In this document: one piece after another, positions 1 through 6,946 of the stretch
How the letters are laid out: each line of letters starts with the position of its first letter
Position numbering within the stretch: position 1 is the stretch's first letter
Assembly (NCBI GenBank): GCA_022779365.1
Contig: JALFSI010000044.1
Span: 1 to 17,484, forward strand
Reading direction: 5' to 3'
DNA length: 17,484 nucleotides
From: CAG-170 sp022779365
GTDB taxonomy: Bacteria > Bacillota > Clostridia > Oscillospirales > Oscillospiraceae
The notes under the pieces: model-generated
What the model saw: only the letters and a program-made list of their open reading frames with translations
The model's database searches: none
Told to the model about the DNA's origin: nothing
Made by a program: the position numbers and the translations under genes

Positions 1-100
1 TGACAGCTCTCCCAAAGGGAGAGCCAAGGAATTTCTGCAAATTGCCGCTGCCTCAAAAAACGGCGGGTCACTTCTTCACTATTCACTATCACTTCTTACC
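1..100. repeat. Intergenic repeat-like segment at left edge (partial)
   Basis: An 8-bp perfect hairpin (arms 6-13 and 17-24, loop AAA) opens the window. It is followed by short direct repeats: TTCACTA twice in tandem (75-81, 82-88) and TCACTTCTT twice (68-76, 89-97). No ORF with a ribosome-binding site covers this stretch. The hairpin plus degenerate TTCACT-type repeats resembles the dispersed intergenic elements common in Oscillospiraceae genomes, but that family assignment is from memory. The element continues beyond the left edge. Confidence 0.4.
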
Positions 101-138
101 TCATTTCGCCCCGCCCCTACGTTACGGCGAGATCCGTT

Positions 139-167
139 AAAAAGCCGCCCCGCGTTTGCGGGGCGGC
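139..167 (-). terminator. Rho-independent terminator of the NAGPA-type gene
   Basis: A perfect 10-bp GC stem (arms 144-153 and 158-167, loop GTTT) is followed on the minus strand by TTTTTAAC (complement of 136-143). It begins 7 nt beyond the stop codon of the minus-strand gene ending at 175, so it terminates that transcript. Confidence 0.9.
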
Positions 168-174
168 TGCGGTT

Positions 175-1530
175 TTATTTCAGACCTTCGTAATCGGCGC
201 GGTGGTAGACGATGGCGTTGGGGAGCGTGCGCCCCTTGGAGAGGGAGAGGTTCGCGCAGCGGGTGATGTACTCGCCGTCGTACCACATGATGGTGCTCGC
301 GCCGCCATCCAGTGCGATCGCCTGCTGGCAGTTATGGAGCTGCAGCAGCTCCGCGCAGACGTTGATGTCCGTGCCGAGAATGCCGGCGGCGGGGTTGCGC
401 CCCTCGATGGCAAGCATCAGCACCTCGTACTTATCGGACTGACCGATGGCGGTGCGCGGATTCAGCTCGACCCACCAGTTGGAGACCAGACTCTCACCGT
501 CCACGATCATGGCGGGCTCAAACTCCACGGCGTCGGTGCAGTCGTCGCTCACGGGATCGTCAATGCTGCGGATATACATGAGGTTGTCCTCATGCAGCTC
601 CAGGCGCACAAAGCTGTGCCAGTCCACATTGCGGCTCGGGCGACCCTGCGCCGCAACGCCGTTGCACATCGCGTAACCCGCGAGGATACCGCCGTTGCCT
701 GCGCCCTGATTGCCCATGGAGTCCTCGTCGATGAAGCCGCTGCCGGTCATGGCGAGCAGACCGCCCGTGCGCTCGGCAATGTCGCCGACGTTCTGACCGT
801 AGCGCCCGATGCCGACCGACCATTCCATGGAGAGCTGCTCCGGATTTTTGCCGACCGCCAGCACGCCGCGGTATGCATCGCCCTGCACGCGGATGAGCAG
901 AATGCCGTTGGCGGAGTCGATGGCGAGCACCTGCTCGTCAAACACGGTGCGGATGGGGGTGCCCTCGTCGTCAAGACCCGCTTCGTTAATATAGATGTTG
1001 TCCCAGCCGTTTGCCAGCGTGTCGGGATGGTCGGCAAGGTAGGCTTCCATGGAGTCCTGATCCAGCTCCCAGTAGAGCTCATAGAAGGCGTCACGGTAAA
1101 GCGCCTGACGCTCCTCCTCGGTCATCTCATCCACATGCTGGATGTCAGTGTCGATTGGCTTGACGGAGGGCTTGGGCGTTTCCGCCTCGTCCTTTTTCTC
1201 CCACGAGGACGTCTTGCCGGAGGCTTGCTGCGAGATGGCGGTGTTGTAGTCGATGACCTCCTGCACCACGTCCTTCGGCAGCAGCGCCGTCGCCAGCCAG
1301 CGGTGGCGCATGGTGGACAGCGCGGTATTGATGTACACGGTGCGCCAGTGGCTCACGAACTCATTCGTCGTGTAGGCGCAGAAGAAATACAGCCCCTCCA
1401 GAACCAGCAGGACAGTCAACCAGATCGCCAGCGTTTTGAGCGGCTTTTTGATCTTTTCCTTTTTCGGTTTTCGCTTCCGCCCGGCGACGTGTGCCGCATT
1501 TTTGGCGTTGCCAAACAATGTGATACTCAA
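175..1530 (-). CDS. Membrane-anchored phosphodiester glycosidase (NAGPA-domain) protein
   Basis: A 451-residue protein. The N-terminus is very basic (about residues 18-32, rich in Lys/Arg), then one hydrophobic segment at about 33-52 suggests a type II membrane anchor. A charged linker follows (about 100-145), and the C-terminal part, about 250-442, is a phosphodiester glycosidase domain (NAGPA, PF09992). Family-like motifs are MTGSGFIDED (261-270), LMLAIEGR (371-378), ALDGGASTIM (406-415) and the terminal NLSLSKGRTLPNAIV. The family includes the enzyme that uncovers mannose-6-phosphate diesters; bacterial members are often annotated as exopolysaccharide-related, and the substrate here is unknown. 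I chose a TTG start at 1528-1530 because AGGAG lies 8 nt upstream. The frame stays open another 25 codons to an ATG at 1605, but that ATG lies inside the -35 region and has no ribosome-binding site. The gene has its own promoter and terminator. Confidence 0.85.
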   Translation of the reverse strand: MSITLFGNAKNAAHVAGRKRKPKKEKIKKPLKTLAIWLTVLLVLEGLYFFCAYTTNEFVSHWRTVYINTALSTMRHRWLATALLPKDVVQEVIDYNTAISQQASGKTSSWEKKDEAETPKPSVKPIDTDIQHVDEMTEEERQALYRDAFYELYWELDQDSMEAYLADHPDTLANGWDNIYINEAGLDDEGTPIRTVFDEQVLAIDSANGILLIRVQGDAYRGVLAVGKNPEQLSMEWSVGIGRYGQNVGDIAERTGGLLAMTGSGFIDEDSMGNQGAGNGGILAGYAMCNGVAAQGRPSRNVDWHSFVRLELHEDNLMYIRSIDDPVSDDCTDAVEFEPAMIVDGESLVSNWWVELNPRTAIGQSDKYEVLMLAIEGRNPAAGILGTDINVCAELLQLHNCQQAIALDGGASTIMWYDGEYITRCANLSLSKGRTLPNAIVYHRADYEGLK

Positions 1531-1576
1531 ATTCAGATCTCCTAAAAATCGAGTGGTTTGCAAACATACACTGGGC

Positions 1577-1605
1577 ATTCTACCACATTCGACACAAAGA
1601 ATCAA
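1577..1605 (-). promoter_or_regulatory. Sigma-A-type promoter for the NAGPA-type gene
   Basis: On the minus strand, TTGATT (1600-1605) and TAGAAT (1577-1582) are separated by 17 nt. Transcription would start near 1570, giving a leader of about 40 nt that contains the AGGAG used by the TTG start. The promoter follows the Rrf2 gene's terminator, so the two genes look like separate units. Confidence 0.7.
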
Positions 1606-1658
1606 ATCTTTCTGAAAATCTTCACAATTTATTTGGAATTTACGCGCGTGTGCGCATG

Positions 1659-1684
1659 AAAAAGGCTTCCCATTTTGGGAAGCC
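1659..1684 (-). terminator. Rho-independent terminator of the Rrf2 gene
   Basis: A 9-bp stem (arms 1664-1672 and 1676-1684, TTT loop) is followed on the minus strand by five T (complement of 1659-1663). It starts 8 nt after the Rrf2 stop codon. Confidence 0.88.
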
Positions 1685-1692
1685 CTTGAAGG

Positions 1693-2118
1693 TCATATCA
1701 CATAACTGTCCGGCAGGGGGGTGTTTAACAGATCGGCGAGGGTGATGGAGGAGAAGTAGTCGCGGGTGAGGGCGTAGTATTTTTCCCAGACGGGAAGGGT
1801 ACGGCATTCGGCGGCGCGCTGGCAGGCGTCGGCGTCCTTTTGCAGGCACGAGACAGGCGCCATATCGCCCTCGGCGACCTGCAAAATCTCCCACAGCGTA
1901 TACTGCTCCGGCGCGCGCGTGAGCCGATAGCCGCCGCCGATGCCGTGCGTGCTGTCCACCAGCCCGGCGGTCTTTAACAGCGGCATGATCTTGCCAATGT
2001 ATTTGAGCGAAATATCCTGCCGCTGCGCCATGTCCTTCATGGGGATGTAGTCGCCGCTGCGGTGCCCCGCCAGATCGAGCAGGATGCGGATGGAATATCG
2101 ACCGCGTGTGGAGATCAT
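1693..2118 (-). CDS. Rrf2/IscR-family transcriptional regulator with three conserved cysteines
   Basis: A 141-residue protein, the usual Rrf2 length. Residues 1-70 form the winged helix-turn-helix: ISTRGRYSIRILLDLA opens it, SLKYIGKIMPLLKTAGLV (37-54) holds the recognition helix, and GIGGGYRLTR (59-68) is the wing. Cys91, Cys99 and Cys105 match the three-cysteine cluster by which IscR-type members hold a [2Fe-2S] cluster, so it may sense Fe-S status, oxygen or NO; the spacing here is C-x7-C-x5-C. The start is well supported by AGGAGG 7 nt before ATG. It is a single-gene unit with its own promoter and terminator and no isc/suf or cysteine genes beside it, so its regulon cannot be read from context. 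Autoregulation is usual in the family but unproven here. Confidence 0.92.
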   Translation of the reverse strand: MISTRGRYSIRILLDLAGHRSGDYIPMKDMAQRQDISLKYIGKIMPLLKTAGLVDSTHGIGGGYRLTRAPEQYTLWEILQVAEGDMAPVSCLQKDADACQRAAECRTLPVWEKYYALTRDYFSSITLADLLNTPLPDSYVI

Positions 2119-2138
2119 ACGATCGCCTCCTTTTCTCT

Positions 2139-2167
2139 ATAATACACCACTTCGGTAGGTAAATCAA
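2139..2167 (-). promoter_or_regulatory. Sigma-A-type promoter of the Rrf2 gene, possible autoregulatory site
   Basis: On the minus strand, TTGATT (2162-2167) and TATTAT (2139-2144) are 17 nt apart. The spacer reads ACCTACCGAAGTGGTG, which holds an ACC-N5-GGT mini-dyad and an ACC-T-ACC direct repeat. That could be part of an Rrf2-type operator, but the symmetry is weak. Confidence 0.75.
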
Positions 2168-2177
2168 GTTTATTGAC

Positions 2178-2212
2178 AAAAAACCGGCGAATGTTCTGCA
2201 TCCGCCGGTTTT
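2178..2212 (-). terminator. Rho-independent terminator of the peptidase/GT4 operon
   Basis: A 10-bp perfect outer stem (2180-2189 with 2203-2212) has a short inner ATG/CAT pairing. It is followed on the minus strand by T residues (complement of 2178-2183). It lies 17 nt beyond the glycosyltransferase stop and directly precedes the Rrf2 promoter, separating the units. The plus strand also ends in TTTT, so it might work both ways. Confidence 0.88.
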
Positions 2213-2228
2213 GGCGCTGTTTGTGATA

Positions 2229-3512
2229 TTAAAGGAAGCGGTCGAGCAGTGTTTCAACGTGGTCGTGCAGGCGGCTGACAGCGGCGAGGTAGCTTGACAG
2301 CGCACGGTAAGCGCTGTCGCTGGGGCGCGTGTGCGCGGGATAGTTCCCGGCGCGGTACTGCGCGATGACCGCTTCGTAGCGCTCGGCGGCGTTTGCCACG
2401 GAGTCCTCCCACGAGATATAAATGCGGTCCTGCGCCGTCTGCCCGACGCGGCGCATCTGCTCCGGCGCGCGCAAAAGCTCGGTGAGCTTCTCCGCGAGCG
2501 AGGCGGCGTTTTCCTCGATGAAAAATCCGCTCACGCCGTCCTCCACGTCCTCCGCCGCGCAGCTTCCGCGCACGAGCACGCTGCCGAGCGCACACGCCGC
2601 CGCCTCGCGCACGACGAGCCCGTTCGTGTCGAACGTGGACGGGAAGAGGAAGAGGTCGGCGCGGCAGTACCAGGCGCGGATGACGTTGCGGTCGTACCTC
2701 GGCGCGTCAAAAAAGACGCAGTCGTCCAGATCCAGCTCGTGGGAATAGGCGATGATCTCGTCGCGGTCGCCGCCGCTGCCGACGAACATCATGCGAAAGT
2801 CCTGCCCGGTTTTTTTGAGCTGCGCGAGCGCATCGAGGATGATGCGCAGGCCCTTGTACCACATCATGCGCCCGACAAACAGGAACACCGGCACGTCCTG
2901 CGGCAGGTCGTAGCCTTTGGTGACCTCGGCGACGAGCGCATCGTCCACGCGCCCCTTGGGGAAATCGACGCCGTTCGGCATGACGCGCCACGCACCCTCG
3001 TAGCCGAGCGATTCCAGATTTTTGCCCGCGCCGTGGCTGACCGTCCAGACCTCGTCGCAGGCGGAGATGTTATCGACGAGCACGCGCTTTGCCTCGTCCT
3101 GCAGGAGCTTGCTGCGGACGGCGTTGGCGATGTCAATGTCGAATTTTGTGTGATAGGTCAGCACGAGCGGCGCGCCGATCTGCTCGCGCAGCGAGCGCGA
3201 GAGCATCGCGGACGTGATGGGGCAGTGGCAGTGGATGAGGTCAAACTGCTCCTGCTCCAGCCGCTCAAGCGTCTGTGCGGAAAAGGGGAAGCCCGCGCGA
3301 TAGCCGACGAGACGTGTGAGATCGATGCTGGGATAGCGCACGACCTCAAAGGGGAACTGAGAATCGTCCGCATCCGGCACGGCGGGCGTGACAACGCTGA
3401 CATGATCGCCGCGCGCGTGCAGGATACCGGCGTAGTTCACAACGGCGTTGGACACGCCGTCGATCACCGGCGGGAAGGAATCGTTGATAAGGCAGATGCT
3501 GCGTTTGGGCAT
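2229..3512 (-). CDS. GT4-family (GT-B fold) glycosyltransferase
   Basis: A 427-residue retaining glycosyltransferase. The N-terminal acceptor-side domain begins with NDSFPPVIDGVSNAV (10-24), contains DLIHCHCPI (91-99) and TYHTKFD (119-125), the pattern of the diacylglycerol/polyprenol-type GT4 enzymes. The C-terminal donor-sugar domain (PF00534-like) starts near FVGRMMWYKGL (212-222) and includes FVGSGGDRDE (243-252) and FPSTFDTNGLVVREA (290-304). The usual E-x7-E motif appears as D295-x7-E303, so the first acid is Asp. There is no signal peptide or clear membrane helix; it would act on the cytoplasmic side. Donor and acceptor are not readable: glycolipid or wall-glycopolymer synthesis is plausible. 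The start has AAGGAGG 6 nt before ATG. It lies 18 nt downstream of the peptidase gene, so they form an operon, and it ends at a terminator. Confidence 0.9.
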   Translation of the reverse strand: MPKRSICLINDSFPPVIDGVSNAVVNYAGILHARGDHVSVVTPAVPDADDSQFPFEVVRYPSIDLTRLVGYRAGFPFSAQTLERLEQEQFDLIHCHCPITSAMLSRSLREQIGAPLVLTYHTKFDIDIANAVRSKLLQDEAKRVLVDNISACDEVWTVSHGAGKNLESLGYEGAWRVMPNGVDFPKGRVDDALVAEVTKGYDLPQDVPVFLFVGRMMWYKGLRIILDALAQLKKTGQDFRMMFVGSGGDRDEIIAYSHELDLDDCVFFDAPRYDRNVIRAWYCRADLFLFPSTFDTNGLVVREAAACALGSVLVRGSCAAEDVEDGVSGFFIEENAASLAEKLTELLRAPEQMRRVGQTAQDRIYISWEDSVANAAERYEAVIAQYRAGNYPAHTRPSDSAYRALSSYLAAVSRLHDHVETLLDRFL

Positions 3513-3530
3513 GGGATACCTCCTTGGGGT

Positions 3531-5633
3531 TCAGGGGAGCTGGAACGTGCGGGCGGAGTCGTTCGGGCAGCCATTTTCGGTGAATGCCATGACGCGGAAC
3601 TCCTTTGCACCGTTTATACTAAAGTGGACGCTGCCGCCGTATTCGCCATCGTTGTTCGTTTTCAAATTGGGGGCGAGATACGCATAGCCGAGGAAGCGAC
3701 CGTTTGCCGCGAACCGTGCGGCAGCAAAGGCAACACTCTGAGAATCTGTGATGAGCCGCAGCGAGACATCTTTTGAATTGGCGTTGTACTGGTAGGCGCG
3801 GACAAAATCGCTGTCAAAGTATTTGGTGGGCGCATTCGCGATCGCGCTGTTGCCGCTGCCGAATTGGATCGCCTGCCATTCGGGGACTGTCCCGGCAAAG
3901 GCGACGTAGTCGAGCGTCCCCAGCCCCGCAAAGGCGCTTTCAGGGACGGACGTCAGATTAGCGGGCAGGTGGATGCTGGTGATGCGCGTGCCTGTGGGTA
4001 GTTCCCGCCACGGCGCGGAGGTGATGGCGCTGCCGTCGCCCTCAATATACAGCGCACCGTCGGGCGCAAGCTCCCATGTGATGTCTGTACCGCACACGCC
4101 CGGCTGCAAGCGTGACATGGCGACCAGCGTGCAGTTTGTGGCGGCGGTGATGGTGTAAGTCTCCTTTGGGTCAAGCTGATAGAGCTTTGCCCCGGAGTTG
4201 GAGATGCCGTCGTTGCTCGTGCCGAACCGAATGTCGTTCGTCTTCATCTGGATGGCGTCCGCCCAGTCCTCTCCGGCAAAGCCGAAAACACCGTTGGACT
4301 GATTCAGGCACACCGCCGTCCAGAAATCGACCGTCAGAGAAATGGCGTTCGTTTGCAGCAGATCGGCGACAACGTCCATCGCGTTGCCCTTATAACCGCT
4401 TCCGCTGCACCGGCTGTACACCGTCCGATAAAAATCGCTGCCGTCCGTTTCTTTGCCAAGCCCGCTCTGCATATAGCGCGTGCGCAGGTACTGCCCGAAG
4501 AGATAGCTGTTGGCGTAATTGTCGAGCGTGCCGTCCCATGTGGTGAGCGGCGAGCCGGGCTTGTAGTCGCTGCCGTTAAAGCGGCGGATGCGGCTGGCGG
4601 TCGAATCGCTGCCGCAGACCAGATGCTCCGCCGCCATGGAAAACGCCTCGTTCAGGAAGGTATCCATATAATACAGCTTGTCCGTCTTGCGCTGCTCACA
4701 GTGATGCAGCGATGAGGAGAAGTTCAGCATATGCTGGAACTCGTGGAAGAGCGTCGAATAACAGTTCTCGACCCTTGTCATCAGCGTATCCGGCGTGCCG
4801 CCCATCACGGGGTATGTATCAATGCGGATGCAGTCTATGCCGTTGTAGGGATAGGCGGCGCTCTCTCCAAAGGACACGCCGCCGATCTTGTTGTCGCTTC
4901 CGATCATGTCCTTCATGTCAAAAAAACCGGCGGTGTACGGACCGCTGAAGGTCTCGCCCGCCTTGTAGTTCTTGTCGATGTCGTAGCACATGATGGCGAC
5001 CTTACCATCGCCGTCGGCGTCCACAAAATCGCCGCCGAAGGTGGCCTCCATCGTCGGGAATTTTTCGTCAAAATACCCGCCGATCTGCGCCGCCTGCGCC
5101 GAACCGAGCCGGACGGCTTCCTCGTCGGACGTTGTGCCCCAGACGGTGCAGTGTGTGCCGACGTACAGGCAGACCATGTCCAGATCGCGCTCCCGCTTGC
5201 CGCTGTTGATCGCGCCCTTGAGCGTGAGCGTATCATTGACCGCACGGGTCGTGCCGGATCGCGCATAGAGCGCCTCGCCGCTCTGCGCCGCGCTCTCATC
5301 GTCCCGACCGATCATCACAGGCAGATCGGGCTGAAGCTCGCTCCACTGCGGCTCATCCGCGGTCAGCTCGTCCTGCGCGTATTGTGCGTTCTGCGGCGCG
5401 GACGCGTCGGTCTGGATGGTAAAGCTGCCGGTGCGGTCTCTCGCCCAGATCCAGTCGTTGACCACGAGCAGCTTTTCCGTATTCTGGATCGTGTAGGTTT
5501 CGCCCTTGTCAAGCTCGCCGAAAAACCACGGCGTGAGCTCGTCGTATGCCCTCGCACCGGCGCTCATGCTCAGCGCACCGAGCAGCAGCACGGCGGACAG
5601 GGCAATGCTCAGAATTTTTGCGAATCGTTTCAT
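3531..5633 (-). CDS. Secreted M30-like zinc metallopeptidase with BspA-type leucine-rich region
   Basis: A 700-residue secreted protein. A signal peptide covers about residues 1-29 (MKRFAKILS core, AGARA end). The zinc motif HEFQH is at 297-301, and FLNEAFSMAAEH at 326-337 supplies the likely third ligand Glu329, the arrangement of the hyicolysin (M30) type. DADGDGK at 205-211 looks like a calcium-binding loop. Residues about 511-605 match the leader and repeat of BspA-like surface proteins: an ITWELAPDGALYIEG strand, a PW motif, SIHLPANLTSVPESAF, then a PEWQAIQFGSGN tail. The final ~90 residues form a separate beta-rich domain. It has no SLH or dockerin, so retention at the surface would rest on the C-terminal domains. 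ATG at 5633 has AAGGAG 8 nt upstream; the frame extends 39 codons further but lacks a second site and would overrun the promoter. Substrate unknown. Confidence 0.85.
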   Translation of the reverse strand: MKRFAKILSIALSAVLLLGALSMSAGARAYDELTPWFFGELDKGETYTIQNTEKLLVVNDWIWARDRTGSFTIQTDASAPQNAQYAQDELTADEPQWSELQPDLPVMIGRDDESAAQSGEALYARSGTTRAVNDTLTLKGAINSGKRERDLDMVCLYVGTHCTVWGTTSDEEAVRLGSAQAAQIGGYFDEKFPTMEATFGGDFVDADGDGKVAIMCYDIDKNYKAGETFSGPYTAGFFDMKDMIGSDNKIGGVSFGESAAYPYNGIDCIRIDTYPVMGGTPDTLMTRVENCYSTLFHEFQHMLNFSSSLHHCEQRKTDKLYYMDTFLNEAFSMAAEHLVCGSDSTASRIRRFNGSDYKPGSPLTTWDGTLDNYANSYLFGQYLRTRYMQSGLGKETDGSDFYRTVYSRCSGSGYKGNAMDVVADLLQTNAISLTVDFWTAVCLNQSNGVFGFAGEDWADAIQMKTNDIRFGTSNDGISNSGAKLYQLDPKETYTITAATNCTLVAMSRLQPGVCGTDITWELAPDGALYIEGDGSAITSAPWRELPTGTRITSIHLPANLTSVPESAFAGLGTLDYVAFAGTVPEWQAIQFGSGNSAIANAPTKYFDSDFVRAYQYNANSKDVSLRLITDSQSVAFAAARFAANGRFLGYAYLAPNLKTNNDGEYGGSVHFSINGAKEFRVMAFTENGCPNDSARTFQLP

Positions 5634-5681
5634 GCTGTTTTCTCCTTCTTCGTGCGCGAAAAATGCAATATTTATAAATGT

Positions 5682-5710
5682 AGTATACCCTGTCTGCGCG
5701 CCGATTGCAA
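5682..5710 (-). promoter_or_regulatory. Promoter of the peptidase/GT4 operon
   Basis: On the minus strand, TTGCAA (5705-5710) and TATACT (5682-5687) are 17 nt apart, about 50 nt upstream of the peptidase ATG. Its -35 lies in the left arm of an inverted repeat shared with the divergent promoter. Confidence 0.78.
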
Positions 5711-5750
5711 CCGCAAACCGGGCGAAAAGAACCGAAAATCGCGGTTGCAT
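5705..5750. repeat. Inverted repeat linking the two divergent -35 elements
   Basis: TTGCAACCGC (5705-5714) and GCGGTTGCAT (5741-5750) pair over nine bases (TGCAACCGC with GCGGTTGCA), with 26 nt between the arms. Each arm carries the -35 hexamer of one divergent promoter. A factor bound to both arms could control peptidase/GT4 and the SLH operon together. No regulator is known, and the symmetry might only reflect similar -35 sequences. Confidence 0.6.
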
Positions 5751-5773
5751 TTTCCAGAGCGACCCGTTATAAT
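5745..5773 (+). promoter_or_regulatory. Promoter of the cohesin/dockerin/SLH operon
   Basis: TTGCAT (5745-5750) and a consensus TATAAT (5768-5773) are separated by 17 nt. Transcription would start near 5780, leaving a leader of about 70 nt before the ATG at 5852. It is the strongest-looking promoter in the window and the only clear one for the three genes to 12270. Confidence 0.85.
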
Positions 5774-5851
5774 AAAGCTAACATGGCACAGGTGTGCCCA
5801 TCTGCGTGACCGCCGGATCTCTCGTCTGCGGTCGCCTGAAGGGAGGGCAAC

Positions 5852-6946
5852 ATGAGAAAGAGGATCACAGCGGGCATTTTGGCGCTCGCGCTGCTGCTGG
5901 CGTTTGCCCCGGCAGCGCTTGCGGCGGCATCGCCTCTGCTGCGCATCAGCGCGCCGGAAACGCTCCCGGCGGTTGGCAAGACCTTTACCGTCACGGCGGA
6001 GCTGTCCGATAACCCCGGCATGACCGCGCTGGAGTGTACGCTCGCCTTTGACGCCGCGCGCGTCGAGTGCACGGGCGTCACCACCGGCAGCGTGCTTCGC
6101 GGGATGCTGACGGCAGTCAACGAGCGCTACTCTGCAAGCAGCGCCAAGGTCGTGGCGGCAGCCGCGGACGCGGCGACCGGCAACGGCACGGTGGCGACCT
6201 TCACCTTCCGCGTGCTCGCGGGCGGCGACGCGAACTTCCGCCTGACGGACATCGTGTTCGGCGACCGCGATTGCAGCGAGATCGCCTGCCGCACCGAGAC
6301 CGCCGCAGGCAAGGACAACACCGGCGAGAGCAGTGAGACCGGCGCGGGCGAGACCCCGGCGGCAGCCGCGTCCGGCACAACGTTCTCCGACGTCCCGGCG
6401 AGCTTCTGGGGCTACAGCGCCATCGAGCGCGCCGCGGGCGTGGGTCTTGCGGGCGGCTTCCCGGACGGGACGTTCCGCCCCAACGCGGCGGTCAGCCGCG
6501 CGCAGTTCGTCCAGATGCTCTGGAATCTGGCGGGCAAGCCCAAGGCATCCGCTGCCGCCGTCTTTACGGACGTTCCGGCGGACGCGTGGTATCTCCCGGC
6601 GCTGAGCTGGGCGGTCGAGGCAGGTTGTGCCGGCGGCGTGGGCGGCGGTCGGTTCGACCCGAACGGCAGCGTCACGCGCCAGCAGGCGGCGGCGATGCTC
6701 TTCCGTTACGCGGGTGGGCAGTCGGGCGGCGAGGCGCTGTTCACCGGCATCTATGACGCGCAGTATTCCGACAGCGCCGCCATTGCTGCCTGGGCAAAGC
6801 CTGCGATGTATTGGGCGGTATTTCATGAGGTGATCTCCGGCGTGGGCGCGGACCGTATCGCACCGACCGCCCCCGCCACGCGCGCGCAGGTGGCTGCGAT
6901 CCTCCTGCGCTATCTCGACCAGAACACAGGGGAGGAAGAAGCATGA
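5852..6946 (+). CDS. Secreted cohesin-like protein with three SLH wall-anchor domains
   Basis: A 364-residue surface protein. A signal peptide covers about 1-25. A cohesin-like beta-sandwich spans about 28-150: TVTAELSDNPGMTALECTLAFDAARV, then NGTVATFTFRVLAGGDANF, the typical pattern of a conserved Phe-Asp turn followed by a 'G-x-hydrophobic-A-x-h-x-F' strand. A Gly/Thr/Ala/Glu linker (151-176) leads to three SLH domains at about 177-228, 237-290 and 298-356. Their SRAQ, TRQQ and TRAQ motifs stand where TRAE is usual. SLH triplets bind pyruvylated secondary wall polymers in Gram-positive bacteria. The architecture is that of a single-cohesin anchoring scaffoldin: anchored to the wall and able to dock one dockerin-bearing partner. 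The start has GGGAGG (5841-5846) before ATG. The stop overlaps the next start by four bases (ATGA), so translation is coupled. The cohesin call is by pattern only. Confidence 0.82.
   Translation: MRKRITAGILALALLLAFAPAALAAASPLLRISAPETLPAVGKTFTVTAELSDNPGMTALECTLAFDAARVECTGVTTGSVLRGMLTAVNERYSASSAKVVAAAADAATGNGTVATFTFRVLAGGDANFRLTDIVFGDRDCSEIACRTETAAGKDNTGESSETGAGETPAAAASGTTFSDVPASFWGYSAIERAAGVGLAGGFPDGTFRPNAAVSRAQFVQMLWNLAGKPKASAAAVFTDVPADAWYLPALSWAVEAGCAGGVGGGRFDPNGSVTRQQAAAMLFRYAGGQSGGEALFTGIYDAQYSDSAAIAAWAKPAMYWAVFHEVISGVGADRIAPTAPATRAQVAAILLRYLDQNTGEEEA

Noticed and set aside
136..146. Shared GTTAAAAAGC motif at both window ends as a flanking repeat (136-145 and 17361-17370)
   Set aside because: At the left it is the T-run of a terminator; the similarity is about 10 nt and does not extend, so it is most likely chance.
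202..1545. 447-codon plus-strand open frame opposite the NAGPA-type gene
   Set aside because: Same codon-aligned antisense effect; no ribosome-binding site and no recognisable domain.
2331..3776. 481-codon plus-strand open frame opposite the GT4 gene
   Set aside because: Runs across two real genes and their junction, lacks a start signal and reads as an Arg/Ala/Val-rich shadow.
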